Assembly (NCBI GenBank): GCA_024709685.1
Contig: JANJWF010000039.1
Coordinates: 1 to 53,480 of the forward strand
Direction of reading: 5' to 3'
Source: Thiobacillus sp.
Lineage (GTDB): Bacteria; Pseudomonadota; Gammaproteobacteria; Burkholderiales; Thiobacillaceae
DNA length: 53,480 nucleotides
Shown here: piece by piece, positions 43,970-53,186 of the stretch
Layout of the letters: each line of letters starts with the position of its first letter
Position numbering within the stretch: the first letter of the stretch is position 1
Made by a program: the position numbers and the translations under genes
Notes under the pieces: model-generated
The model's database searches: none
Told to the model about the DNA's origin: nothing
What the model saw: the letters and a program-made list of their open reading frames with translations, nothing else

Positions 43970-44446
43970 ATGCAAACGGTTCGCATTCTGGCAGCAGCAT
44001 CCGCCCTGCTCTTTGTCGCAATGGCACTCTACACGTCGCCACTGGACCCGAGCATCCCGGCCATTCAATTCACGTTCACGGAATCTGCTTTCAGACGCAT
44101 TCTCAACGCCTGGCAACCTGCGGATGTCTCTCGATTCAAGGCCCATTTCGCAATAGATTTTCCTTTGCTGGCATGCTACGGCGCGCTTGGTTACCTTTTG
44201 TCAAAGCGAACAGGGCTGTTTCGGAGGGCCACACCACGGACGAGGTCGCTGCTTGCGCTTTCATTGCCCGTTGCTGCTGCAGCCGATGCGATCGAAAATG
44301 CACTGCACCTGTATTTCCTGTATGCCACCGCCCCGCTTGTTCGGGCGTGGTACGTTGCCGCGGGCGTCACAGCATCGGTAAAGTGGTTGCTCATCGTCAC
44401 GTTCGTCTGTTGTTCGGTCTATGCCCTTCACAGGAAGGTGGACTAA
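43970..44446 (+). CDS. Uncharacterised membrane protein, four helices predicted
   Basis: 158 residues. Hydrophobic segments occur near 5-22, 62-80, 92-112 and 130-150. The second half carries AADAIENALHLYFLY, whose acidic and His residues lie inside the membrane region. I do not recognise a family. It follows the transpeptidase by 30 bases on the same strand and may be co-transcribed with it. Confidence 0.65.
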   Translation: MQTVRILAAASALLFVAMALYTSPLDPSIPAIQFTFTESAFRRILNAWQPADVSRFKAHFAIDFPLLACYGALGYLLSKRTGLFRRATPRTRSLLALSLPVAAAADAIENALHLYFLYATAPLVRAWYVAAGVTASVKWLLIVTFVCCSVYALHRKVD

Positions 44447-44651
44447 ACTGTCTCAGAGCCTTGCCCATTTGCTACCAGAATCGGCCGGCAGCCGAGTCAG
44501 CCTGGAAAGCAGACGGTCCATTATTCGGCCCAGTGGATGCACGACATTCAGGCCGGAAGGACGCTAGAGAACCGGGCGGTTTATCGACGATTCAGCGCCA
44601 ACTGACATATGGCTGAGTCTGACATGTCAATCATCACCGTTTAGAAAGGGC

Positions 44652-45803
44652 ATGCCCATGCCGCCCAGAACTTCGTCACTGATCCGTTACGCCGCGCTGG
44701 CGGGCATCGCCCTGCTCGCAGGTTGCCAGTCGCTCAACCGACCGGAAGCGAGTGCCGTGCCGGCTGTGCAGGCACCGGTCCTGCCGACTCCGGTCGCGAT
44801 GCACGAATTCACAATCAACCCCACGGATGACGTGGTCGGCATCGTGCAGATCGTCCGGACGCGCGATGAGGACACGCTGTCGGATATCGCGCGGCGTTTC
44901 AACGTCGGGTACGAAGAGATCGTCACCGCCAATCCCGATGTCGATCCGTGGTTGCCCAAGCCGGGCACCGAAGTCGTCATTCCCACCCAGTTTGTCCTGC
45001 CGGACGCGAAGCGACAGGGCATCGTGATCAACCTGGCGGCGATGCGTCTGTTTTATTTTCCGAAAGCACAGCCCGGCGAGCTGCAGCAGGTGATCACCCA
45101 TCCCATCGGCATCGGCCGCATCGGCTGGAGAACGCCGGAAGGCAGCACCAAAATTGTCTCCAAGACCGAGGCTCCGGCCTGGACTCCGACCGCGGCAATC
45201 CACAAGGAGCACGCGGCCGATGGCAATCCGTTGCCCAAAGTGGTGCCGCCCGGCCCGGACAATCCCTTGGGTACGCATGTGCTCAGGCTCGGCTGGTCGG
45301 AATATGCGATCCACGGCACCGACAAGCCCCCAAGCATTGGCCTGCGCGGCACGCATGGCTGCCTTCGACTGTACCCTGAGGATATCGTCGGCATCTATGG
45401 CGCAGTGCCGGTCGGAACGCCGGTCACCGTCGTGAACCAACCGCTCCTGGCGGGCTGGCGGGGTGACACGCTGGTGATGCAGACCTACCCGGTGCTCGAG
45501 GACGACAAACGCAAGCACGACCCAGGCCGGCTCATCAATCTCGTGCGCAAGAAATCGGCGGGCGACGGCACGCGCGCGAATGTTGCGGTCAATGACGCGC
45601 TGGTGGCGGAAATCTCGCAAAATCCACGCGCGATTGCCGTACCCATTTCAGACGCCCATCTCACACTGGAGCAGTATCTCGCTGCAGCACTGCGGGTCGA
45701 AAACAAACTGCCGTTGAACGCGACGTGGGATGGCGAGGCTGCCGATGAGACCGATGTGATGACGAAAACCGAGGCGCCTTCACAACGTACAGCGGCTCGG
45801 TAA
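44652..45803 (+). CDS. L,D-transpeptidase lipoprotein with LysM domain (ErfK/YbiS type)
   Basis: 383 residues. Lipobox LLAGC (acylated Cys25). A LysM peptidoglycan-binding module (about 66-112: DTLSDIARRFNVGYEEIVTANP) precedes the YkuD domain with His221 in YAIHGTDKP and Cys237 in RGTHGCLRL, followed by a C-terminal extension of about 110 residues. ErfK/YbiS-type enzymes attach Braun lipoprotein to peptidoglycan or form 3-3 links. An ATG two codons downstream (44658) is an alternative start. Confidence 0.92.
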   Translation: MPMPPRTSSLIRYAALAGIALLAGCQSLNRPEASAVPAVQAPVLPTPVAMHEFTINPTDDVVGIVQIVRTRDEDTLSDIARRFNVGYEEIVTANPDVDPWLPKPGTEVVIPTQFVLPDAKRQGIVINLAAMRLFYFPKAQPGELQQVITHPIGIGRIGWRTPEGSTKIVSKTEAPAWTPTAAIHKEHAADGNPLPKVVPPGPDNPLGTHVLRLGWSEYAIHGTDKPPSIGLRGTHGCLRLYPEDIVGIYGAVPVGTPVTVVNQPLLAGWRGDTLVMQTYPVLEDDKRKHDPGRLINLVRKKSAGDGTRANVAVNDALVAEISQNPRAIAVPISDAHLTLEQYLAAALRVENKLPLNATWDGEAADETDVMTKTEAPSQRTAAR

Positions 45804-46096
45804 CGATAGCCTGCAGCACGCTCCCGGATTCGCCCGCTGATCGCAATATTCAGCTGTCTTGTTGAACGGGATTCGCACCTCGATATAGCGGGCCGAATGG
45901 TGTGCTTCGCTTGTTGGACGCCGCCTCTTGGATGCGGGCGCGGAGCATGCTGATGCCCTGCGGGCTTACGGCAATCGGGATGATTTGGAGCGAAACCGAC
46001 ACCTCTCCAGAGTACTTGCAAGGATGATTCAGGCTAGCCTGGCTTGGCAAAACGATCCCGCCTTCGCGTCTCGCGACTCATTGGCTGGCTAATCCC
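45804..46096. other. Intergenic, 293 bases; only a doubtful minus-strand ORF
   Basis: A 66-codon minus-strand frame (45850-46050) includes VSVSLQIIPIAVSPQGI and lacks a recognisable ribosome binding site or family match. It may be spurious. No terminator or promoter is clear. Confidence 0.3.
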
Positions 46097-48676
46097 TTGA
46101 AAGCCGCGCTCACGAATCTCAGGGACGTGCTCTATCCGCAGCGCCATCTTCTGGCGGCCGCAGTCAGTCTGTCGTTGTTCATCTACGTGCTGGGGATGCT
46201 GCACCACGAACTGGCGCCGCTTCACCCGTCCGACGTCCGCCAGGCCCTTTACCAGGTATCCGCCAGCAGCTTGCTGCTGGCCGCACTGGGAACGCTCGGC
46301 AGCTACCTTGCCCTGACGGGCTACGACGTCCTGGCCCTGCGCCATCTGGGCTACGATTTGCCCTATCCGCGCGTAGCGCTGAACGCTTTCATTGCTACGA
46401 CCGTGGGGCATAACGTGGGCATGGCTGTGTTCTCCGCAGGCGCGGTCCGCTTGCGCCTTTATACGGCAGCGGGGCTCTCGGCCACCGAAGTGGCCGGGCT
46501 GGCCGCTCTGATCGGGTTGACCTTCGGAGTAGGCGTGACGTTTGTTGCCGGACTGGCCATGCTGCTCGAACCGGCGCAGACCGGACAGCTTCTGCACCTC
46601 TCACCGGATAGCAGCCGTATCATCGGCGCCCTGCTACTCGTCCTGGTGGCGGCATACCTGGGCATCGGATTGCGCCGCTCACCCATCCGGCTGGGCAACT
46701 GGCAGTGGCGCCTGCCCGGCACCGGTATCGCCCTGGGCCAACTGATCCTGGCCGTTGTCGACCTAAGTTGCGCGGCCGCCGCCCTGTTCTGGCTCCTGCC
46801 GGGGGACGCGGCGGTTCCTTTTCCCATGTTCCTGGGCGTATACGTGCTGGCGGTGGTGGCTGGCATCGTCAGCCATGTGCCAGCCGGGCTCGGGGTGTTC
46901 GAGACGGTATTGCTGCTGGCCCTGCCGGACGTGCCAAGGGAAGGTTTGCTCGCCGCCATTCTGGCCTACCGGGCAATTTATTATCTGGTCCCCCTGGCCG
47001 TGGCGGCGTTGCTGGCTGCCGGAATGCTGGTGCACGCGCGCCGCGTGGCACTCGCCCAGGGCCTGGACTGGGCGCGCCAGATATTCGGCTGGATGGCGCC
47101 GATGACGGTCAGCAGCGCCGTCTTCATCACCGGGGCGCTGCTGCTGTTTTCCGGGAGCACGCCCGCGCTCCCGGAACGCCTGTCCCTGCTGCAGGACTTT
47201 GTGCCGCTGCCGCTGCTGGAGGTCTCGCATCTGATGAGCAGCCTGGCCGGCCTGGGTCTCGTCATCCTGGCGCGAGGCCTGTACCGCAGGGTCGATGCCG
47301 CGTACCACCTGTCCTTTTGGTTACTGACGGTGGGCGCATTGGCCTCCCTGATCAAGGGCCTGGATTATGAAGAGGCGCTGCTTTCCACCCTGGTTCTGGG
47401 CATCCTCTGGCTCGGGCGCGACGCGTTCAATCGGCGCGCCTCACTCATCGCCAGGAGTTTTTCGCCCGGCTGGATGCTCTCGGTGCTACTGCTCCTGGTC
47501 GCGACCGTCTGGTTGGGGGTGTTCTCATTCCAGCACGTCGACTATTCCAATGATCTGTGGTGGCAGTTCGCCCTCAGGGGCGATGCCCCCCGTTTCCTGC
47601 GCGCCTCGCTGTTGCTTGTCTTGACGGGGGCCGGGCTGGGTCTGCTTCATCTGCTGCGGCCGGCACCGCCCGAGCCCGGCAGGCCCAGCGCGAACGATCT
47701 GGCGCAGGCTGCCCGTATCGTTGCCGCCGCACCCCAGACCGACGCCGCCCTTGCGCTGCTGGGCGACAAGCGCCTGCTGTTCGATCCGGCGGGAGAGGCC
47801 TTCATCATGTACCAGGTGCGCGGCCAGAGCTGGATCGCCATGGGCGACCCGGTCGGGCCGGAGACTGCCCGCGAGACGCTGGCCTGGCGGTTCCGGGAGA
47901 TGGCGGATCGCCATGGCGGGCGTGCCGTCTTCTACCAGGTGGATGCGGAGAACCTGCCGCTCTATCTGGACCTCGGCCTGACCGCGATGAAAATGGGTGA
48001 GGAAGGCGTGGTTTCCCTGGCCGGGTTCTCGCTCGAGGGCAGCGCACGCAAGGATCTGCGCCAGGCCCACCACCGCGCCCAGCGAGAGCGGCTGAGCTTT
48101 CAAGTATTGCCACCTGCGGCGGTGCCGCCGGTGATGGACGAGCTCAGGCATGTTTCCGATACCTGGCTGGCGAAGAAGCACACCCGGGAAAAGGGCTTCG
48201 CCCTGGGGTATTTCGAGCCCGCGTATCTGGCCCATTTTCCTTGCGCGCTGGTTCGACTCGATGGGCGTATCGTGGCCTTTGCCAATGTCCTGACGTCCGC
48301 CGGGCGGCACGAACTGTCCATCGATCTCATGCGCCAGTTGCCCGAGGCGCCTCCTGGCCTCATGGATTACCTGTTCGCCGAGCTCATGCTGTGGGGCGCC
48401 CGCGAGGGATACGGCCAGTTCAATCTCGGCATGGCCCCGCTTTCCGGTCTGGAATCCCATCCTCTCGCGCCTTTGTGGCACCGCTTGGGAACCCTGATCT
48501 TCCAGCACGGGGAACACTTCTACAACTTTGAAGGTCTTCGTGCCTACAAGGAGAAGTTCTCGCCTGTGTGGCGCCCCAAATACCTTGCCGCACCCGGAGG
48601 GCTGGGGCTGCCGACGGTCTTGCTGGACGTGGCGGCTTTGATCGCAGGAGGCATCAGGGGTGTAGTCGGCCGTTGA
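46097..48676 (+). CDS. mprF: Bifunctional lysyl-phosphatidylglycerol synthase/flippase, MprF/LpiA type
   Basis: 859 residues. The N-terminal half is a polytopic flippase (about 12-14 helices, UPF0104-like: ALNAFIATTVGHNVGMAVFSAGAVRLRLY, VSHVPAGLGVFETVLLLALP). The C-terminal DUF2156 domain (about 560-850) transfers lysine or another amino acid from tRNA to phosphatidylglycerol, with DPVGPE, RKDLRQAHHRAQRE, and FNLGMAPLSGLE. Aminoacylated lipid lowers surface charge and protects against cationic peptides and acid. The annotated start is a TTG without a good ribosome binding site, so the true N-terminus may differ by a few codons. An AcvB-like gene follows 11 bases on. Confidence 0.92.
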   Translation: MKAALTNLRDVLYPQRHLLAAAVSLSLFIYVLGMLHHELAPLHPSDVRQALYQVSASSLLLAALGTLGSYLALTGYDVLALRHLGYDLPYPRVALNAFIATTVGHNVGMAVFSAGAVRLRLYTAAGLSATEVAGLAALIGLTFGVGVTFVAGLAMLLEPAQTGQLLHLSPDSSRIIGALLLVLVAAYLGIGLRRSPIRLGNWQWRLPGTGIALGQLILAVVDLSCAAAALFWLLPGDAAVPFPMFLGVYVLAVVAGIVSHVPAGLGVFETVLLLALPDVPREGLLAAILAYRAIYYLVPLAVAALLAAGMLVHARRVALAQGLDWARQIFGWMAPMTVSSAVFITGALLLFSGSTPALPERLSLLQDFVPLPLLEVSHLMSSLAGLGLVILARGLYRRVDAAYHLSFWLLTVGALASLIKGLDYEEALLSTLVLGILWLGRDAFNRRASLIARSFSPGWMLSVLLLLVATVWLGVFSFQHVDYSNDLWWQFALRGDAPRFLRASLLLVLTGAGLGLLHLLRPAPPEPGRPSANDLAQAARIVAAAPQTDAALALLGDKRLLFDPAGEAFIMYQVRGQSWIAMGDPVGPETARETLAWRFREMADRHGGRAVFYQVDAENLPLYLDLGLTAMKMGEEGVVSLAGFSLEGSARKDLRQAHHRAQRERLSFQVLPPAAVPPVMDELRHVSDTWLAKKHTREKGFALGYFEPAYLAHFPCALVRLDGRIVAFANVLTSAGRHELSIDLMRQLPEAPPGLMDYLFAELMLWGAREGYGQFNLGMAPLSGLESHPLAPLWHRLGTLIFQHGEHFYNFEGLRAYKEKFSPVWRPKYLAAPGGLGLPTVLLDVAALIAGGIRGVVGR

Positions 48677-48687
48677 GGTGAAACCGC

Positions 48688-49386
48688 ATGAGTAACCTGC
48701 ATCGCCGCTTTTTTCGTCAGCTCATCTTGATCGGGCTTTTGCTGACGGTACCGGGTTCCGGCCGGGGAGTCCGTGCAGAGGTGGGCGTGGACGACTTGCC
48801 GCTGACGGTCGTCGTCTCGCCTCAACCTGGCGACACGCTGGCGATACTGCTTTCCGGGGACGGCGGCTGGTCCAGCCTGGACCGGGTGCTTTCGTCGGCG
48901 CTGGCGGAACGCGGCATGACCGTGATCGGCTGGAACTCCCTGCGCTATTACTGGACCCCACGCACGCCAGACATGGCCGCCAGCGACCTGGCAAGAATCC
49001 TCAAGCATTACCGGACCGCGCTGAAGCGGCGACGGATCGTCCTCATCGGCTATTCCCTTGGCGCCGATGTATTGCCGTTTCTGGCAAGACGCCTGCCCGC
49101 GGAATTAAAGTCTGACATCGAGAAAATTGTGCTGTTGGCGCCGGGTACGCGAGCGCATTTCGAATTCAAGCTCGTCGATTGGCTGGGCGGCACCAGGGAC
49201 GGTCCGGATGTCGCCAGCGAAGTCGCCCAACTCGCGGGCACGCCATTGCTGTGCGTGCGCGGTGCAAGGGAGCGTGACAGCCTTTGCCCCAAACTCGATG
49301 CCACGATGGCCAGAACCATTACGCTGCGAGGTGGCCACCATTTCGATCGGGATTATGCGGGCTTGGCCCGATTGATCCTGGAATGA
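48688..49386 (+). CDS. AcvB/VirJ-like serine hydrolase, probable aminoacyl-PG hydrolase
   Basis: 232 residues with a signal peptide (about 1-30) and the VirJ/AcvB alpha/beta-hydrolase domain. It has LLSGDGGWSSLDRVLSSALAERG, the nucleophile elbow GYSLGAD, APGTRAHFEFKLVDWLG, and a terminal histidine in RGGHHFDRDY. In Agrobacterium, AcvB hydrolyses lysyl-phosphatidylglycerol made by LpiA. The pairing with an MprF/LpiA gene here supports the same role. The single-domain length matches VirJ or the AcvB C-terminal half. TGAGGTG lies before the ATG. Confidence 0.88.
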   Translation: MSNLHRRFFRQLILIGLLLTVPGSGRGVRAEVGVDDLPLTVVVSPQPGDTLAILLSGDGGWSSLDRVLSSALAERGMTVIGWNSLRYYWTPRTPDMAASDLARILKHYRTALKRRRIVLIGYSLGADVLPFLARRLPAELKSDIEKIVLLAPGTRAHFEFKLVDWLGGTRDGPDVASEVAQLAGTPLLCVRGARERDSLCPKLDATMARTITLRGGHHFDRDYAGLARLILE

Positions 49387-49507
49387 ATCCTTGACGCGGG
49401 ATCTCCAAGCGGATGGAGGCGTCTTGATTTGGCTGGATTTGGTCCTAGATTAAGTGTGTAGCCGCATCGGCGGCTTTATCCCGGCAACTTTTTTTGGAGC
49501 AACGGTC

Positions 49508-49951
49508 ATGGCTAATCTCACCCATTACGATCCCCTCAACCTCACCCGCTTCGACCCCTTCGTCGATCTCGACGACCTGTTCAAGGGTTTCCTCGTGCGC
49601 CCCATGCTCGTCGAGGGCCAGCCCCAGATGCAGATCAAGATGGATCTGAAGGAGGACGACAAGGCCTATACCGTGCGTGCCGATATCCCAGGCGTGAAGA
49701 AGGAGGACATCCAGGTCAGCATTGAAGGCAACCAGGTCTCGATCAGTGCCGAAACCAAAATCGAGAAAGAAGAGAAACAGGGCGAAAAGGTGCTGCGTTC
49801 GGAGCGCTACGTCGGCAAGGTGGCGCGCAACTTCACGCTTGCGAGCGAAGTGGACGAAGCCAGCGCAGAAGCCAAGTACAGCGACGGCGTGCTGGAACTG
49901 ACGCTGCCGAAAAAGGCGGCTGGTTCGGCCAAGAAGCTGGCGGTCAAGTAA
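49508..49951 (+). CDS. Hsp20 small heat-shock protein
   Basis: 147 residues with an alpha-crystallin domain (about 45-135): YTVRADIPGVKKEDIQVSIEGNQVSISAE, then GVLELTLPKKA. The short C-terminal tail ends KKLAVK. The IXI-type anchor usual in the tail is not obvious. It is an ATP-independent holdase chaperone. Start at the ATG after TTTGGAGCAACGGTC; an upstream in-frame ATG at 49454 lacks a ribosome site. Confidence 0.93.
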   Translation: MANLTHYDPLNLTRFDPFVDLDDLFKGFLVRPMLVEGQPQMQIKMDLKEDDKAYTVRADIPGVKKEDIQVSIEGNQVSISAETKIEKEEKQGEKVLRSERYVGKVARNFTLASEVDEASAEAKYSDGVLELTLPKKAAGSAKKLAVK

Positions 49952-49962
49952 GCGCCCGACTC

Positions 49963-49994
49963 AAGGCGACGTCCGTCAACGGGCGTCGCCTTTT
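49963..49994 (+). terminator. Intrinsic terminator of the Hsp20 gene
   Basis: Stem AAGGCGACG (49963-49971) pairs with CGTCGCCTT (49984-49992); the loop contains a further CCG/CGG pair, and four T follow. It starts 11 bases after the Hsp20 stop. Confidence 0.85.
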
Positions 49995-50070
49995 CTCGCT
50001 CCGCCGGGCCGGCTGCCTGCGTGGATGCCCTGGCTGACATCCGGTCCCGGGCGTCCCTTCGCATCCCTTC

Positions 50071-51411
50071 ATGGAAATCCTGCTTCTAGTCGGACTGATC
50101 CTGCTGAATGGCGTCTTCGCCATGTCTGAAATCGCGCTGATAACGGCGCGACGTGCGCGCCTTGCACGCCATGCCGACGAGGGCGACACGGCCGCTCAAA
50201 TAGCCATCAAGCTGCACGACACGCCCACGCGCTTCTTGTCGACGGTTCAGGTCGGCATCACCTCGATCGGCATCCTCAGCGGCATCATCGGCGAAGGCGC
50301 GCTGGCCGAACCCCTGTCGCGCTGGCTGCAGTCGATCGGGATGAAGACGGACACCAGCCATATCGCAGCGACCGCACTGGTAGTGATCGTCATCACCTAT
50401 GTCTCGATCGTCATCGGCGAACTGGTGCCCAAGCGCATCGGACAGTTCAACCCCGAAGGCATCGCCCGGCGGGTGGCACGCCCGATGATGTTCCTGGCGA
50501 TTCTGGCGCGCCCTTTCGTGCGGCTGCTGTCGGTGTCGACCGACGCGATCCTTCGCCTGCTGGGCAAACAGGAAGCGCCGCAGGAAGGCGTGATCGAGGA
50601 CGAAATCCATGCCTTGCTGCAGGAAGGCTCGGAGAGCGGCGCGATCGAACAGCAGGAACGCGAGATGGTCCGCAATGTGTTCCGTCTCGACGAGCGCCAC
50701 ATCCACTCGCTGATGGTTCCACGAGCCGACATCGTCTATCTCGACACCGCCCTTCCGCTGGAGGACAACCTGCTGCGCATCGCCGAATCGGAGCATTCGC
50801 GCTTTCCGGTCTGCCGCAACGGGATCGACGATGTGCTGGGTATCGTCAGCGCCAAGCAGCTGCTCAACCAGTCGCTCAAAGGCGCCCCTCCCGACCTGAC
50901 CGCGCAGCTGACGCCGGCGGTGTATGTGCCGGAAAGCCTCACCGGAATGGACCTGCTGGAACAGTTCCGTGCATCCGACACCCAGATGGTGCTGGTGATC
51001 GACGAATACGGCGAAATCAACGGCCTGGTCACGATGCAGGACGTGCTGGAAGCAGTGACCGGCGAATTCAAGCCGAGCAGCCCGGCGGAGGCCTGGGCGG
51101 TGCAGCGCGAGGACGGCTCCTGGCTGCTCGACGGCCTGATCCCCATTCCGGAACTGAAGGACCGGTTGAACCTGAAAAGCGTGCCGGAGGAGGATCGCGG
51201 CCGCTACCACACGCTGAGCGGGCTGGTGATGTGGCTGTCGGGCAGGCTGCCGCAGACCGGCGACGTGCTGGGTTGGGAGAACTGGCGGCTGGAGGTGGTC
51301 GACCTCGACGGCAAGCGCATCGACAAGGTGCTCGCCACGCCGATTCAAGCAGACGAGGCCAGCCAGGCAGACGAGGTCAGCCAGTCAGAAACGCCTCCCA
51401 CGCCGGACTGA
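50071..51411 (+). CDS. CNNM/HlyC-CorC family transporter-associated protein with CBS pair
   Basis: 446 residues. The N-terminal CNNM (DUF21) membrane domain (about 1-190, four hydrophobic segments, ILLNGVFAMSEIALITARRARL) is followed by two CBS domains (about 205-330: MVPRADIVYLDTALPLEDN, SRFPVCRNGIDDVLGIVSAKQLL, and VLVIDEYGEINGLVTMQDVLEAVTGE). A CorC_HlyC C-terminal domain ends the protein. Members act in magnesium or cobalt efflux; the hemolysin name is historical. Confidence 0.93.
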   Translation: MEILLLVGLILLNGVFAMSEIALITARRARLARHADEGDTAAQIAIKLHDTPTRFLSTVQVGITSIGILSGIIGEGALAEPLSRWLQSIGMKTDTSHIAATALVVIVITYVSIVIGELVPKRIGQFNPEGIARRVARPMMFLAILARPFVRLLSVSTDAILRLLGKQEAPQEGVIEDEIHALLQEGSESGAIEQQEREMVRNVFRLDERHIHSLMVPRADIVYLDTALPLEDNLLRIAESEHSRFPVCRNGIDDVLGIVSAKQLLNQSLKGAPPDLTAQLTPAVYVPESLTGMDLLEQFRASDTQMVLVIDEYGEINGLVTMQDVLEAVTGEFKPSSPAEAWAVQREDGSWLLDGLIPIPELKDRLNLKSVPEEDRGRYHTLSGLVMWLSGRLPQTGDVLGWENWRLEVVDLDGKRIDKVLATPIQADEASQADEVSQSETPPTPD

Positions 51412-51449
51412 GGTGGTCCGGCAGTCAAGCCAAGGCTTGGGTGGTGGGA

Positions 51450-52640
51450 TTAGGGGACTGCCGGCACCGCCTGGCGAAGCCGCCGTTCGATTCCGGCGGT
51501 CGCGATCAATGCCGCAACCAGCAGGGGCACCACCGCGAGATTCAGCGTGGCCCAGCCGAAGCGGTCGTAGAGCCATCCCGCCGACAGGGTGGCCAGCGCC
51601 ACCAGGCCGAAGACGGCAAACTCGTTCACTGCCTGCACCTTCAGCTGTTCGGCGGGCCGGTAGGTTTGGGTCAGCAACGTCGTCCCGCCGATGAAGGCAA
51701 AATTCCAGCCGATGCCGAGCAGCACCAGCGCTGACAGGAAATGCAGGAACTCGACGCCCGATAGCGCCAGCAGCACCTCGCCGAGCAGCAGGACGAATCC
51801 GGCCTGCATGATGCGGGGCGCGCCGTAACGCCTGATCAGCGAACCGGTGAAAAAGGACGGTGCGAACATGCCCACCACGTGCCACTGGATCACCGGCGTC
51901 ACGCTCGTCCCCGGCAGGCCGCAGCCCAGTATCGCCAGCGGAGTCGCAGTCATCACCATGATCATGACGGCATAGCCGATTGCCGTGCCGAGAATCGATA
52001 CCCGCAGCACCGGCTGCGCCAGGATTTCGCGCAGCGTACGTGCCGAGCCGCCGGGCGCGGCATGACTCGCTCGCGGAAGCCGCAGGCGGGAGAGCAGGAT
52101 GAGCGCAACGAGGCTGAGGACGGCCTGCGCCAGGTAGGCGCCGATGAACAGCTCTCCGGCGATCCAGTCACGTCCCCACTGCGCGAGTTGGGGGCCGACG
52201 AAGGCCGCGACCACCCCGCCGGCCACCACCATGGAAACGGCCCGGCCGGCATGCGCCGGAGCGGCAGCTTCGACCGCGGCGAAACGGTAGTAGTTGGCGA
52301 AGCCCTGGTAGCTGCCGAGCAGGACATGGCCGGCGACGAACCAGGCAAAGCTGCCTTGGTGCAGCGCGAGGCCGCATAGCAGACTGCCCCCCACCCCCTG
52401 CAATGCACCAACCAGGAATCCCGGACGACGTCCGTACCGGCGCATGAACGCCGCCGCTGGCAACGAGGCGATGGCGGTCCCGATCACCATCGCCGCCACC
52501 GGCAGCGTCGCGAGTCCCTTGTCGGGGGCGAGCATGCTGCCGAGGATCGCGGCGAGCGTCATGGAGAGGACAATGGCGGAAAGCATCAGGGCCTGGCTCA
52601 GCGCCAGGATCAGGATGCTGCCACGGGACGGGGTATGCAT
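51450..52640 (-). CDS. Major facilitator superfamily transporter
   Basis: 396 residues with about twelve transmembrane helices. The loop between helices 2 and 3 reads AAFMRRYGRRPGF, the A motif. Helix 4/5 contains GSYQGFANYYRFAAVE, and the second half has FTGSLIRRYGAPR. No substrate is indicated by sequence or context. It is convergent with the CNNM/CBS gene and 30 bases downstream of queD on the same strand. Confidence 0.87.
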   Translation of the reverse strand: MHTPSRGSILILALSQALMLSAIVLSMTLAAILGSMLAPDKGLATLPVAAMVIGTAIASLPAAAFMRRYGRRPGFLVGALQGVGGSLLCGLALHQGSFAWFVAGHVLLGSYQGFANYYRFAAVEAAAPAHAGRAVSMVVAGGVVAAFVGPQLAQWGRDWIAGELFIGAYLAQAVLSLVALILLSRLRLPRASHAAPGGSARTLREILAQPVLRVSILGTAIGYAVMIMVMTATPLAILGCGLPGTSVTPVIQWHVVGMFAPSFFTGSLIRRYGAPRIMQAGFVLLLGEVLLALSGVEFLHFLSALVLLGIGWNFAFIGGTTLLTQTYRPAEQLKVQAVNEFAVFGLVALATLSAGWLYDRFGWATLNLAVVPLLVAALIATAGIERRLRQAVPAVP

Positions 52641-52670
52641 CGGGTGGGTCCGTGTGAGGGTACGGCCAGC

Positions 52671-53024
52671 CTAGCCGCGGTAGCTGCAGCCGGCGTTGTG
52701 GGTTTCCATCACGCGGATCTGCGACAGGCCGTGCAAGGCGGGTTTGAGCTGCTGCCACAGCCACATCGCCAGGTTCTCGCTGGTGGGGTTCTCCAGTCCG
52801 GCGATGTCGTTGAGGCAGCGATGGTCGAGTGCGGCATGGATGGGCTGCCAGGCCGCCTCGAGGTCGGCGAAGTCGAGCACCCAGCCAAGCACGGGATCGG
52901 GGTCGCCGCTGACGGTGAGCTCGACTGTGAACGAATGACCGTGCAGGCGCGAACAAGGGTGGGTGTCGGGCAGCGCGGGCAGGCGCCGTGCGCATTGCAG
53001 GTGGAAGCTTCTGAAGATGTCCAT
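52671..53024 (-). CDS. queD: 6-carboxy-5,6,7,8-tetrahydropterin synthase-like protein, zinc-ligand substitution
   Basis: 117 residues matching QueD of the queuosine pathway from end to end: catalytic Cys24 in THPCSRLHGHSF, metal ligands His28 and His30, LDFADLEAAW, LDHRCLNDI (His68), NPTSENLA, and the substrate-binding Glu in METHNAGCSYRG. The first zinc ligand of the family, the His of AAHRLP (His16 in E. coli), is replaced here by Arg13 in CARRLP. The enzyme may use another ligand or be impaired. No queuosine gene neighbours it and no preQ1 element is visible upstream. Confidence 0.88.
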   Translation of the reverse strand: MDIFRSFHLQCARRLPALPDTHPCSRLHGHSFTVELTVSGDPDPVLGWVLDFADLEAAWQPIHAALDHRCLNDIAGLENPTSENLAMWLWQQLKPALHGLSQIRVMETHNAGCSYRG

Positions 53025-53186
53025 GCGGCATTTTCGCGCAAGTTGCGCGTGCTGGCCATGCAGGGAACGCGCGATCCTCGTGCGAGCCCGCTAAACTATT
53101 GCCGTTCACTTCTCGTTTCCCGAGTGACCATTTCACGCCTGCCGGTTGCCGCGATGCATCGCCACGCGACTGAACGGCGCCGCAAC

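Noticed and set aside
45850-46050. A 66-codon minus-strand ORF with a hydrophobic VSVSLQIIPIAVS segment
   Set aside because: No recognisable family, weak start context and no supporting neighbour, so it was left as an unresolved intergenic note.
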